DNA of 64,000 nucleotides from Falsirhodobacter sp. alg1 (GTDB lineage: Bacteria; Pseudomonadota; Alphaproteobacteria; Rhodobacterales; Rhodobacteraceae): NCBI RefSeq assembly GCF_000739715.2, contig NZ_BBJC02000001.1:697315-761314 (forward strand). Reading direction: 5' to 3'. Shown one piece after another: positions 55,215-64,000 of the stretch. Position numbers and translations under genes: made by a program. Every line of letters begins with the position of its first letter. The stretch's first letter is position 1. The notes under the pieces were generated by a model. It was not told the origin of the DNA and ran no database searches. It worked only from the letters and a program-made list of their open reading frames with translations.

Positions 55215-55785
55215 CCAGCATCACCGGACCGGGATCGGAAGAGGGGGCAGCATCGGCCCCCCGCAGATAGAAGGGCGAAGGACGGGATCCATCGGGGGTC
55301 CGTGTTGCGGCAACCCGGGCAATCCCTTCGGCAATCGGATAGAGTGGGGCAGGGCGCGGCCCTTCGGGAATGGTATCCGACAGGCGGGCAGGGCTGTCGG
55401 GGCCGAACGTCTGGACATAGAAGGCGTCACGGCGTGCATCCTCGGCCACGACCAGCGGATGCGGCAATCCGTGGGCCTTTGCCTCCAGCGTGGTGACGCC
55501 GATAGCCGGTATCCCGAGGCCAAGGGCAAGCCCGCGGGCTGCGGCCACCGAAATCCGCACACCGGTAAAATTGCCGGGGCCGGTTCCGACGGCAAGCGCA
55601 TCAAGGTCACGCCACGTCTTGCCGGCGGTTGCCAGCACGTCTTCCAGCAGGGGCATAAGCCGTTCGGCCTGGCCCTTTGCCATAGGCTCCTCGATCTGGG
55701 CGAGGATGGTTCCGCCTGACAGCAAAGCGGCCGCGCAATGCGCGGCCGATGTGTCAAAGGCCAATATCAGCGCATCAGGCCGCAA
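55204..55785 (-). CDS. tsaB: TsaB tRNA t6A biosynthesis subunit
   Basis: A 193-residue ASKHA-fold protein: LILAFDTSAAHCAAAL at the start and GPGNFTGVRISVAAARG in the centre. TsaB scaffolds TsaD in N6-threonylcarbamoyladenosine formation. It overlaps both rimI and the NifU-family gene by about 11 bases. Confidence 0.95.
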   Translation of the reverse strand: MRPDALILAFDTSAAHCAAALLSGGTILAQIEEPMAKGQAERLMPLLEDVLATAGKTWRDLDALAVGTGPGNFTGVRISVAAARGLALGLGIPAIGVTTLEAKAHGLPHPLVVAEDARRDAFYVQTFGPDSPARLSDTIPEGPRPAPLYPIAEGIARVAATRTPDGSRPSPFYLRGADAAPSSDPGPVMLDVG

Positions 55786-56335
55786 CCGGACGCACCTCCA
55801 ATACCTCGGGGATGTAGTGCCGCAGCAGGTTCTCGATCCCCATTTTCAGGGTCAGCGTGGAAGAGGGGCACCCGGCGCAGGCCCCCTGCATGTGCAGATA
55901 CACGATGCCGCGATCAAAGCCGTGAAACGTGATGTCACCGCCATCCTGCGCCACTGCCGGGCGGACGCGGGTATCCAGCAGTTCCTTGATCTGGGTGACG
56001 ATGTCGCCATCCTCGCCCGTATGCTCGGCATGAGCAGAGGCGGCCCGCTCACCCTCGATCACGGGTGCCCCGGACTGATAATGCTCCATGATCGCGCCCA
56101 GAACGGCAGCTTTCACATGGGCCCAATCGCGATCCTCGGCCTTGGTGACGGTCACGAAGTCATGGCCGAAGAACACGCCGGCCACGCCGCCCGTGGCAAA
56201 GATGCGTTGTGCAAGTGGCGAAGAGGTCGCAGCCTCGGCCGAGGGGAAATCGGCTGTGCCCATATCCAGAACGGTCTGTCCCGGCAGGAATTTGAGCGTG
56301 GCGGGGTTCGGGGTCGATTCGGTCTGGATGAACAT
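55775..56335 (-). CDS. NifU-family Fe-S scaffold protein (Nfu type)
   Basis: A 186-residue protein: an N-terminal Nfu domain (MFIQTESTPNPATLKFLPG) and a C-terminal NifU domain with the cluster-binding CAGC motif. It is the alphaproteobacterial/mitochondrial Nfu1 layout, carrying [4Fe-4S] clusters to clients. It leads tsaB and rimI. Confidence 0.93.
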   Translation of the reverse strand: MFIQTESTPNPATLKFLPGQTVLDMGTADFPSAEAATSSPLAQRIFATGGVAGVFFGHDFVTVTKAEDRDWAHVKAAVLGAIMEHYQSGAPVIEGERAASAHAEHTGEDGDIVTQIKELLDTRVRPAVAQDGGDITFHGFDRGIVYLHMQGACAGCPSSTLTLKMGIENLLRHYIPEVLEVRPVAA

Positions 56336-56403
56336 GGCAAAGTCTCCAATCTGGATGCCGATATGCGCCCGCAGGCGCGCGCTGTCAAGTTTCTGGAACG
56401 ATT

Positions 56404-56859
56404 CTAGGTTATCGCCTCGAGGCGCTCCTTGGACATATCCCCCGGAACGATCGTGACCGGAATGGGCAATGTCCCTGCATTGCGCGTCATATGGGTGACC
56501 AGCGGGCCGGGGCCACCCTTTTCGATGCTTGCGCCCAGAACGAGTATGCCGATCTGCGGATCCTCGGCCACGAGGTTCAGGATTTCCTGGCCGGCATCAC
56601 CCTCACGCACGATCAGCTGCGGATCCACGCCCTGCTTGTCCCGCATCCATTTGGCAAAGACCTCGAAATGTGCCTCTATCCGTTCCCGCGCCTCGGCACG
56701 CATCACATCGGCCACGCCCATGAAGTGCTGCAGTTCATCCTGCGAGATAACGGCCAGCACCACGATGCCCGCACCCGTATGTGCCGCACGGTACGCGGTA
56801 TAGCGCATGGCATTCAGACATTCGCGGCTGTCGTCCAGAACGACAAGAAACTTGCGCAT
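56404..56859 (-). CDS. Universal stress protein UspA family
   Basis: A 151-residue Usp domain: FLVVLDDSRECLNAMRYTAY at the start and VLGASIEKGGPGPLVTHM near the end, the latter a variant of the ATP-binding Gly-rich loop. AGGAGGGG before the ATG at 56859 sets the start. Its own promoter is predicted. Function in stress is inferred only from family. Confidence 0.9.
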   Translation of the reverse strand: MRKFLVVLDDSRECLNAMRYTAYRAAHTGAGIVVLAVISQDELQHFMGVADVMRAEARERIEAHFEVFAKWMRDKQGVDPQLIVREGDAGQEILNLVAEDPQIGILVLGASIEKGGPGPLVTHMTRNAGTLPIPVTIVPGDMSKERLEAIT

Positions 56860-56928
56860 GATGGCCCCTCCTGACGGTGATGATGGTGAAAATCGCCACG
56901 AAGGCAAGCTTTTCGGCCAAGGCCGCCT

Positions 56929-56957
56929 GTTAGACCATCATCGCCCGCAAAGGGCAA
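56929..56957 (-). promoter_or_regulatory. Predicted promoter of UspA gene
   Basis: TTGCCC and TCTAAC are spaced by 17 bases on the minus strand, about 70 bases before the start. The rest of the 217-base gap shows nothing notable. Confidence 0.4.
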
Positions 56958-57076
56958 GGTGGCCTCCGGGCCGTGTTGACCTGGGGGGATGCAGGACCCG
57001 GAGGCATATGCGGGCACGGATTTTCGCGGCCCCGCAGGCAGGATACCATGATCTGCGCGACAGGGATATGACGGCC

Positions 57077-58132
57077 TTATGCCAATCGGCGCAGCAGCCT
57101 GAGGGCAATCGTCTGGCCCAGATGCGCAGCCATGCCCGCCAATGCAAGGATCATGCCGGCGAAACCGGCCAGCAACCCTGCGGCGGCATTGGTCAGGCGG
57201 GCAGTGGCCCGCAGAAAGCGCCCCTTGCCCAGCACCTCCATGCGGCCCACCGTGCGGGGGCCCATCGCTTCGGCCCCGTTGGCCAGACGGCGGGCATCGG
57301 TGGCATCGTCGACATAGCGCACCATGTGCAGTGTCTGTGTTGTGGGCAGCGCCCCTTCCATCCGGCCCAGAGCGCGCGCGGTATCGGTTACCGGACCGAG
57401 GACCGCAGGGCGCAGGACATGGGCCAGATCATCAGTCCCGCGCACGGCCGGAAGGGCGGCCCAGTCAATGCCTTCACGGGTGGCGCGGGTCAGTGTGGCG
57501 GTCAGACGTGGCGACAAAAGCCGCATTCCGCGCGCCGTTTTCACTACCGATGCGCCTGCCTTCAATCCCAGCGTCGTACCGCCCGAGGCCACGATCAGAA
57601 CGGTGGCCCCCAGCCCGACGGCAGAAAGCCCGACCTCCAGCGCATCCACGTCATCGCCCGTGGCATAGGCCAGGGCCCCCCGTGTCAGCCCCGCAATATC
57701 GCCAAGGCTGGTCAATGCTACAGGGGCCTGGCACATCAGTTCTGCCGACAGGCGGCAGTTGCGGACATCCCATGCACAGCTTGCGCATTGCACGGCACGG
57801 GCTGTCAGGTTGAAATCGGTATTGCGGGCCTTGGTGATCGCCTCGGTGTCATAGGGCAGGCCGCGTTCTTCGGCCACCTGCAACACGGCATCGATGGCCA
57901 CCCAATTGCGGGGTGTTTCGGCCAGCAGAACCGTCAGCCGCTCGGAAATGCGCGCAGGGGTGGCCTCGGTGGCCATCGCGCGGTCAAGTGCGGCCACGAT
58001 CTCCTCGCGGCTGCGATCGATCACGGGGCGCAGGGACGGATCCCGCGCGATGCGGATACCCGTCCAGACCGTCAGCAGAAGCGAGACTGCGAGCAGTGCC
58101 GTCAGTCCCGCTTTTGCCAGTTTTCGGATCAT
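57077..58132 (-). CDS. Conserved hypothetical membrane protein with Cys cluster
   Basis: A 351-residue protein I do not recognise. An N-terminal signal or anchor helix (about 7-25) is followed by a helical region with four cysteines C116, C119, C126 and C134 (CASC, C, C), suited to disulfides or metal. Hydrophobic segments lie at about 165-190 and near the C-terminus (AAGLLAGFAGMILALAGMAA). It starts one base after the trpS end region on the same strand. No function can be assigned. Confidence 0.75.
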   Translation of the reverse strand: MIRKLAKAGLTALLAVSLLLTVWTGIRIARDPSLRPVIDRSREEIVAALDRAMATEATPARISERLTVLLAETPRNWVAIDAVLQVAEERGLPYDTEAITKARNTDFNLTARAVQCASCAWDVRNCRLSAELMCQAPVALTSLGDIAGLTRGALAYATGDDVDALEVGLSAVGLGATVLIVASGGTTLGLKAGASVVKTARGMRLLSPRLTATLTRATREGIDWAALPAVRGTDDLAHVLRPAVLGPVTDTARALGRMEGALPTTQTLHMVRYVDDATDARRLANGAEAMGPRTVGRMEVLGKGRFLRATARLTNAAAGLLAGFAGMILALAGMAAHLGQTIALRLLRRLA

Positions 58133-58133
58133 G

Positions 58134-59177
58134 TCAGACCTGACGTGACCGGATCATGCCCACGATGTCATAGACGTCGTTCAGGATCGGGGTTGCGATG
58201 GCATCGGCGCGTTCGGCACCACGGCCAAGGATGGCATCAATCTCGTCAGGCTCGGCCATCAGGCGGTTCATTTCCGCCGTGATCGGGCCAAGCTTGGCCA
58301 CCGCAAGATCTGCCAGTGCCGGTTTGAACGTGCCGAACTGTGCGCCGGCATATTGTGCCAGAACCTGTGCCTGCGTCATATCCGCCAGCGCGGCGTAGAT
58401 GTTCACGAGGTTCTTCGCGTCCGGCCGTCCGTCCAGCCCCTCGACCGTTTCGGGCAGGGGTTCGGGGTCCGTCTTGGCCTTGCGGATCTTTTTGGCGATC
58501 GCATCGGCGGTATCGGTCATATTGATCCGGCTTTGATCCGACGGGTCGGACTTCGACATCTTCTTGGTGCCGTCCCGCAGCGACATGACCTTGGTCGCCA
58601 CGCCTTCGATCAGGGGCTCGGTGATGGGGAAGAAGTTCACGCCGTAATCATGGTTGAACTTGGCCGCGATATCGCGTGTCAGTTCGATATGCTGACGCTG
58701 ATCCTCACCTACCGGGACATGCGTTGCCTTGAACGCCAGAATATCGGCGGCCATTAACGCCGGATAGGCCAGCAGACCCAGGGAGGAGTTCTCGGCATTG
58801 CTGCCGGCCTTGTCCTTGAACTGGGTCATCCGGTACATCCAGCCGACCCGGGCCACGCAGTTCAGCACCCATGCCAGCTGTGAATGCGCCTGGACCTGGC
58901 TCTGGTTGTACAATATCGACCGTTTCGGATCGACGCCCGAGGCGATGAAGGCGGCTGCGGCCTCGCGGGTCTGCTGGCGCAGGACCGCCGGATCCTGCCA
59001 CACGGTGATCGCGTGCAGATCGACAAGGCAATAGAGCGTCTCGATCCCTTCGTTCTGCTTTTGTGCAAAGCGTTTCAGGGCGCCCAGGTAATTGCCCAGC
59101 GTGAGGCTCCCCGAGGGTTGGATGCCCGAGAAGATGCGCGTGGGAAAAGCCTGAGGCGTTTGGACCGGCTCGGCCAT
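58134..59177 (-). CDS. trpS: Tryptophanyl-tRNA synthetase
   Basis: A 347-residue class I synthetase: HIGH-type motif [18 protein letters not shown] and KMSKS motif in [11 protein letters not shown]. It charges tRNA(Trp). ACGGAG lies nine bases before the start. It likely reads on into the hypothetical gene. Confidence 0.97.
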   Translation of the reverse strand: MAEPVQTPQAFPTRIFSGIQPSGSLTLGNYLGALKRFAQKQNEGIETLYCLVDLHAITVWQDPAVLRQQTREAAAAFIASGVDPKRSILYNQSQVQAHSQLAWVLNCVARVGWMYRMTQFKDKAGSNAENSSLGLLAYPALMAADILAFKATHVPVGEDQRQHIELTRDIAAKFNHDYGVNFFPITEPLIEGVATKVMSLRDGTKKMSKSDPSDQSRINMTDTADAIAKKIRKAKTDPEPLPETVEGLDGRPDAKNLVNIYAALADMTQAQVLAQYAGAQFGTFKPALADLAVAKLGPITAEMNRLMAEPDEIDAILGRGAERADAIATPILNDVYDIVGMIRSRQV

Positions 59178-59250
59178 GATGTAACTCCGTCTGGAAATAA
59201 TCAGGCTTTCGGCTTAACGCTCGGGGGATACACAAGGCAAGGGGCCAGCA

Positions 59251-59928
59251 ATGGAACAGCATACCAATCCGATCAATCCGCTACCTTGGGTGGTGTGGCT
59301 GCTGGCACTGCCGATCATCGCACTGGAAGTGGTGTTCGCGCTGGGCCAATCGGGGCTATCGGGAAATGCGGCCGCGATTGGCTGGCGTTTGTCGGCGCTG
59401 GAATCCTATTCGTTTTTTCCGCAGATCCTGCAGGCGATGTGGGCCAATAGCGATTGGCCGCCCGAACAGTTGATGCGGTTCGTGACCTATCCCTTTGTGC
59501 AGGGCTCCTTTACCCAGGCCATCTTTGCGGTCGTGATCCTGCTGGCGCTGGGCAAGATGGTGGGGGAGGTCTTCCGCCCCTGGGCAGTACTGGTGGTCTT
59601 CTTTCTGTCCGCCGTTGTCGGGGCAGTGGTTTATGGCGCGCTGCCGAATGTGCAGGCACCGTTGATCGGGGCGTATCCAGCCGTCTACGGGCTGATCGGC
59701 GCATTCACATTTCTGCTTTGGGTGCGGCTGGCGGGATCGGGGTCGCAATATCGCGCGTTTTCCCTGATCGGGGTGCTGCTGGGGGTGCAACTGTTGTTTG
59801 CAGCCCTGTTCGGTACGGGGCTGCAATGGGTCGGTGATCTGGCCGGTTTTGCAACGGGCTTCCTGGTATCCTTTGTCGTCAGCCCCGGCGGGACGGCACG
59901 GGTTCTGGCGCGGTTGCGTCAGCGCTGA
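59251..59928 (+). CDS. Catalytically dead rhomboid-like membrane protein
   Basis: A 225-residue protein with six to seven helices in the rhomboid layout. The positions of the active-site residues are changed: the GxSG motif is GAYP (Y142, GAYPAVYGLIG), the catalytic His is Asp (D196 in GDLAGFATGF), and the HxxxN of helix 2 reads QAIFA (Q89, A93). It is therefore probably a pseudoprotease, binding rather than cutting membrane helices. It overlaps the convergent murJ end by ten bases. It is usually annotated as a rhomboid protease, which the sequence does not support. Confidence 0.85.
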   Translation: MEQHTNPINPLPWVVWLLALPIIALEVVFALGQSGLSGNAAAIGWRLSALESYSFFPQILQAMWANSDWPPEQLMRFVTYPFVQGSFTQAIFAVVILLALGKMVGEVFRPWAVLVVFFLSAVVGAVVYGALPNVQAPLIGAYPAVYGLIGAFTFLLWVRLAGSGSQYRAFSLIGVLLGVQLLFAALFGTGLQWVGDLAGFATGFLVSFVVSPGGTARVLARLRQR

Positions 59929-61460
59929 CGACGCAGGGCGGATTTCATGTCGGTGGGCCGGAAGGCCCCCAGAATGAACGCGGCCCCGAAATAGCTGATG
60001 ATGCCAAGGGCCACCAGCAGCGCCAGTGCGGCATAGCGAAGCCCCTCGGTGGCCAGGGGCGTGGCCAGCAGGCGCGCCGCGCCCCAAAGCACCCCCCCCA
60101 TGATGCCGGAGGCCAGGATGATGCGTGGCAGACGCTGGCGCAGGCGGGTATCGGCACGAACGGCCTCACCCATTCCGCGGGCCCCCCACCACAGCTGGGC
60201 AAACATGACCCAGCCGGAAACGGTCGTGGCAAGGGCTGCCGCCATGAACCCCATGACGGGCATCATGCCGACGGCAAAGCCCACGTTCACCACCATGGAC
60301 CAGACAGCGAAGCGGAAGGGGCTACGGGTATCTTCGCGGGCGTAATACAGGGGCTGGAACAGTTTGTGCAGAACGAAGGCCGGTAGCCCCAATCCATAGG
60401 CTGCCAGCACCATCGCCGTATTTTGCGCATCCTGCGGGCTGAACTGCCCGCGCTGGTACAGAACCGATGTCAACGGCAAGGCCAGGACGACCAATGCCAC
60501 GGCGGCAGGCAGGGTCAGCAATGCGGCAAATTCCATTCCGCGGTTGAAACTGGCGCGCCCGCCCTCGGCGTCGCCCGCCCGCAGGCGGCGCGACAGTTCG
60601 GGCAGCAGTACCGTTCCGATGGCAATCCCCACCACGCCCAGAGGTAATTGGTACAGGCGGTCGGCATAGGACAGCCAGCCCACGGCCCCTTCGGTAAAGC
60701 TGGCCACCTGACGGCCAACCAGCAGGTTTACCTGCACCACGCCCCCTGCCAGAACGGCGGGGCCGGCGATGATCAGCAACCGTTTAAGTTCCGGTGTCAT
60801 CCGGGGGCGTCCGGGGATGAACGTGTATCCGGCACGCCGTGCGGCCCACCATGTGAATGCGAATTGGGCCACGCCGGTTACCGGCACGGTCCATGCCAGT
60901 GTCAGGCCCATGTCCCATCCGGCGCGATCGGCCAGCAGCATGGCGGCGATGAAAATCAGGTTCATCATGACCGGGACAAGCGTCGCCTCGGTGAACCTGC
61001 CATGCGTGTTCAGCACACCGGAGATCAGGGCGACCAGCGAGATGAACAGGATATAGACAAAACCGATCCGCCCGTATTCCACAGCCAGCCCGAAGCGTTC
61101 ATCTCCGACGAAGCCCGAGGCCATCAGCCATACCAGCCCCGGCATCGCGATCGTACCGATCAGCGTGACTGCCAGAAGCACGCTGCCCAATCCGTTGAAG
61201 GCATCGCGGGCAAAACGCTGCGGATCCTCGTTGGCCTCCACCTTCTTGGCGAACATCGGCACGAAGGCCATGTTGAACGCGCCCTCGGCAAAGAACCGGC
61301 GGAACATATTGGGCAGGGAGAACGCGACAAGGAACGCCTCTGCCACCGGCCCCGCGCCCAGATAGGCGGCCATCATCACATCACGTACAAAGCCCGCCAA
61401 ACGCGACCCGAACGTCCATCCACCCACGGTCAGAAAGCCGCGCACAAGGCTGCGGCTCAT
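59919..61460 (-). CDS. murJ: MurJ lipid II flippase
   Basis: A 513-residue MOP-superfamily protein with about 14 helices. The N-terminal GGWTFGSRLAGFVRDVMMA matches MurJ; the lumen Arg-rich helices are typical. It flips lipid II across the inner membrane. It is coupled to glnD by an ATGA overlap. Confidence 0.96.
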   Translation of the reverse strand: MSRSLVRGFLTVGGWTFGSRLAGFVRDVMMAAYLGAGPVAEAFLVAFSLPNMFRRFFAEGAFNMAFVPMFAKKVEANEDPQRFARDAFNGLGSVLLAVTLIGTIAMPGLVWLMASGFVGDERFGLAVEYGRIGFVYILFISLVALISGVLNTHGRFTEATLVPVMMNLIFIAAMLLADRAGWDMGLTLAWTVPVTGVAQFAFTWWAARRAGYTFIPGRPRMTPELKRLLIIAGPAVLAGGVVQVNLLVGRQVASFTEGAVGWLSYADRLYQLPLGVVGIAIGTVLLPELSRRLRAGDAEGGRASFNRGMEFAALLTLPAAVALVVLALPLTSVLYQRGQFSPQDAQNTAMVLAAYGLGLPAFVLHKLFQPLYYAREDTRSPFRFAVWSMVVNVGFAVGMMPVMGFMAAALATTVSGWVMFAQLWWGARGMGEAVRADTRLRQRLPRIILASGIMGGVLWGAARLLATPLATEGLRYAALALLVALGIISYFGAAFILGAFRPTDMKSALRRQR

Positions 61461-64000
61461 CTGCCGGCCCTTTTGACGCCATCTTTCATGGCTTGGCGCA
61501 ATTTGGCCTCAAGGCTCTCTCGGCGGGATCGGTTATGCAGTTTCAAGCCGAACATATCTTTCACATAGAAGGTATCGACGACCTGCGCGCCATAGGTCGC
61601 GATCTGGGCCGAGGCAATATAGACGTTATCGGCAGCCAGCGTCCGCGTCAGGTCATGCAGCAGGCCCGGGCGGTCGCGGGTGTCGACCTCGATGATCGTG
61701 TAGATCTCGGATCCGTCATTGTCGAAAACGACATGCGTGGGAAAGCGGAAAGCACTGTCGCGCTTCTTCACCTTGTCGCGATCGGCAAAGGCCTCCCGTG
61801 CCACGACCTCCCCCTTCAGGATACGCTCGATCAGCAGCCGCAGGCGGGGCAGGCGGGCCATGTCGTAGGGGGCGCCGTCCCCGTCCTGTATCCAGAAGGC
61901 CGCCGTGGCATAGCCGTCCTTCGATGTATAGGTGCGGGCATCGACGATATTTGCCCCGGCCAATGCAAGCGCACCGGCAAGGCGGGAGAAGATGCCCGGA
62001 TGGTCTGCCAGCGCAAAACAGGCGCGGGTGGCGGCGCGGTCCGGCTCGGCATCCAGATCGATCCGGATTTCATCATCGCCCAGATCGCGCAGCAGGTGGG
62101 CAAAGGTGATCTGCGCCTCGGTCGGCAATCCCTGCCAGTAGGGGGGGTAATGGCGCGACATCTCGGTGCGCAGGGCCTTCGGGTCCCAATCCTTCAACGC
62201 GGTACGCAGGGCACGGCGGGCTTCACCCTCACGGTGCTGGCGGTTCAGGGTTTCAAGCCCACCCTCCAGCGCCGTTTCGGTATCACGGTAGAGCTGGCGC
62301 AAAAGCTGCGCCTTCCAGTTATTCCATGTGCCGGGGCCGACGCCGATGATGTCGCAGGTGGTGATGACGGTCAGCAGATCCAGCCGCCGCCGCGATTTCA
62401 CGGCCTTGGCGAAATCCGCCACGGTCCGCGGGTCCGAGATGTCGCGCTTTTGCGCCACGTCGGACATCAGGAGGTGATGGCGCACCAGCCATTCGACCGT
62501 TTCCGATTCCTCGGCAGAGAGGCCTAGACGCGGGGCAACGCGCCGGGCGATCTGGGCCCCCAGGATCGAATGGTCCTCGGGGCGGCCCTTGCCGATGTCG
62601 TGCAGCAGCAGCGCAACATACAGAATGCGTCGCGATGCACTGTCGCCCAATGTGCTGATGGCAAAGGGCAGGTCATCCGCCCATTCCCCGCCCTCCATCT
62701 GGGCCAGGGTAGAGATGCATTGGATCGTATGCTCGTCCACCGTGTAATGGTGGTACACGTTGAACTGCATCATCGCCACAATGCGCCCGAATTCCGGGAT
62801 GAACGCGCCCAGAACCCCCAGTTCGTTCATGGAACGCAAGATGCGTTCGGGGTTGCCGTATTTCAGCAGGATATCGAGGAATATCCGGTGCGCCTCACGG
62901 TCCTGCGCCATGCCGTCCTCGATCATCGGCAGGTTCGCCGCGATCAGTCGCAGGGTGTCGGGGTGCATCATGTATCCGGTACGCAGAACCTCTTCGAAGA
63001 TGCGCAGGATATTGCGTTTGTCGGCCAGAAAGGCCGCGGGATCGCGCGGTTCGATGCGGCCGAAGTTCAGTCGCCATTCCGGGCGCACTGTCCGGCGTCG
63101 GCGGATAAGGCCGATCAGTGCGGGTTCACGCTTGGCATGGCGCGCCTCGAGTTCCGCAAGAAAGACGCTTGTCAGCTCTCCGACGCGGGTGGCCTGACGG
63201 AAATAATCCTGCATGAACCGTTCGACCGCGCGGCGGCCGGGCAGATCCTCGTAGCCCATACGGTGGGCCACCTCTACCTGCATGTCGAATGTCAGCTGGT
63301 CCACCGCGCGACCGGCCGCGTAATGCAGATGCGACCGCACGGTCCAGAGAAAGTCTTCGGCGGCGCGGAAGAGGTTGTACTCTTCGCGGGTAAACAGATC
63401 TGCGGCAACCAGCCCTTCGGCACGGGGAACACGGTGCAGGTATTTCCCGATCCAGTACAGGGTCTGCAGGTCCCGCAGTCCGCCTTTACCTTCCTTCACA
63501 TTCGGCTCCAGCACATAGCGCTGGCCGCCCTGGCGCAGGTGGCGGGCGGCGCGTTCCGCCAGCTTTGCCTCGATGAATTCCGGGCCGGACCGTCGGAACA
63601 ACTCTGTCCACAGGCGTTCGGACAACTCGTCGGCCAAGGCCTCGTTGCCGGTCAGGTAGCGACGCTCCAGCAGGGCCGTGCGGATGGTGATATCCTCGCG
63701 TGCCATGTTCAGACAATCGCGGATATTGCGGGTGGAATGGCCGACCTTCAACTTCAGATCCCACAGGATATAAAGCGTGGCCTCGATCACGGCACGGTCC
63801 TGATCGGTACTGCGGGGCGGGGTCAGGAACAGCAGGTCCACATCGGAATGGGGGGCCATTTCGGCACGGCCATATCCACCGACTGCCAGCAGGCCCAGAT
63901 GCAATGTCGCATCCCGCGGGCCGACGTGGCGCTGTGCCAGACGGAATGCCGTCACGACCAGTGCATCGGTCAGATGGGCCTGTCCGGTGATCAGCGCGCG
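61457..64000 (-). CDS. glnD: GlnD PII uridylyltransferase (5' end outside window)
   Basis: The frame is open to the right edge, so the first part lies outside. Within the 847 visible residues: the nucleotidyltransferase motif GGYGRAEMAPHSDVDLLFL, the HD hydrolase motif HDIGKGRPEDHS, and two ACT domains at the C-terminus (AGALALAGANIVDA, DRPGLLHDLTRTL). GlnD uridylylates PII at low glutamine and removes UMP at high glutamine. It is followed directly by murJ. Confidence 0.96.
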   Translation of the reverse strand, partial: RALITGQAHLTDALVVTAFRLAQRHVGPRDATLHLGLLAVGGYGRAEMAPHSDVDLLFLTPPRSTDQDRAVIEATLYILWDLKLKVGHSTRNIRDCLNMAREDITIRTALLERRYLTGNEALADELSERLWTELFRRSGPEFIEAKLAERAARHLRQGGQRYVLEPNVKEGKGGLRDLQTLYWIGKYLHRVPRAEGLVAADLFTREEYNLFRAAEDFLWTVRSHLHYAAGRAVDQLTFDMQVEVAHRMGYEDLPGRRAVERFMQDYFRQATRVGELTSVFLAELEARHAKREPALIGLIRRRRTVRPEWRLNFGRIEPRDPAAFLADKRNILRIFEEVLRTGYMMHPDTLRLIAANLPMIEDGMAQDREAHRIFLDILLKYGNPERILRSMNELGVLGAFIPEFGRIVAMMQFNVYHHYTVDEHTIQCISTLAQMEGGEWADDLPFAISTLGDSASRRILYVALLLHDIGKGRPEDHSILGAQIARRVAPRLGLSAEESETVEWLVRHHLLMSDVAQKRDISDPRTVADFAKAVKSRRRLDLLTVITTCDIIGVGPGTWNNWKAQLLRQLYRDTETALEGGLETLNRQHREGEARRALRTALKDWDPKALRTEMSRHYPPYWQGLPTEAQITFAHLLRDLGDDEIRIDLDAEPDRAATRACFALADHPGIFSRLAGALALAGANIVDARTYTSKDGYATAAFWIQDGDGAPYDMARLPRLRLLIERILKGEVVAREAFADRDKVKKRDSAFRFPTHVVFDNDGSEIYTIIEVDTRDRPGLLHDLTRTLAADNVYIASAQIATYGAQVVDTFYVKDMFGLKLHNRSRRESLEAKLRQAMKDGVKRAGR

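Overview
The window is a 64 kb piece of a high-GC chromosome that is almost entirely coding. Protein content points to an alphaproteobacterium of the Rhodobacterales (Paracoccus/Rhodobacter/Roseobacter relatives): a TrcR (DUF1013) cell-cycle regulator, a COQ9-family protein beside rpsU, a DUF1127 mini-protein, htpX lying inside the ruv cluster, a Pro/Glu-rich TolA in a ybgC-tol-pal-cpoB-tilS-ftsH run, a glnD-murJ pair, and the TIGR02186/TauE pair. I see no tRNA, rRNA, insertion sequence, prophage or CRISPR array.

Left part (1-8 kb): one tightly overlapping plus-strand operon encodes a MoxR ATPase (cut by the window edge), a secreted HAD phosphatase, a DUF58 protein, a DUF4381 protein, two membrane-anchored VWA proteins (BatA- and BatB-like, the second with TPRs), a BatD-like protein and a formylglycine-generating enzyme (FGE) with its cysteine pair intact. 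The mix of an MoxR/VWA chaperone-like system with a sulfatase-activating enzyme is the most system-like feature of the window. An SLC13-type anion transporter faces it convergently. From 11 to 15.3 kb lies a leftward ferrous-iron uptake operon, efeU-efeO-efeB plus an extra M75-only efeM-like gene. Upstream of it is the only intergenic gap longer than 300 bp (15276-15808). It holds an IRO-type TGA-N9-TCA palindrome, a perfect CtrA-type TTAA-N7-TTAA box and a GC hairpin with a T-run, and may encode a small RNA.

Middle (15.8-34 kb): the divergent tesA / ybbA-ybbP pair, mscL, an Lrp regulator, rpsU, coq9 and a quinone reductase, a secreted RNase T2, trcR, an MFS transporter, msrA, priA, a transaldolase/fructose-6-phosphate aldolase, prmA, a DUF1127 protein, and the Holliday-junction genes ruvC-ruvA-(htpX)-ruvB.

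Right part (34-64 kb): the Tol-Pal envelope cluster followed by tilS and ftsH, a CHAP-domain hydrolase, folD, pdeM-ychF, trpA, and a TIGR02186/TauE pair whose start codon lies in a long-spaced perfect inverted repeat. Then come a complete purine-nucleoside uptake and phosphorolysis operon (BMP lipoprotein-like binding protein, double ATPase, two permeases, purine nucleoside phosphorylase), rimI-tsaB-NifU, a UspA protein, a Cys-rich hypothetical membrane protein, trpS, a rhomboid homologue that has lost every catalytic residue, murJ, and glnD (cut by the right edge). Start codons were chosen from ribosome-binding sites, operon overlaps and family length. Many genes overlap by the ATGA or TGATG pattern, which implies translational coupling.
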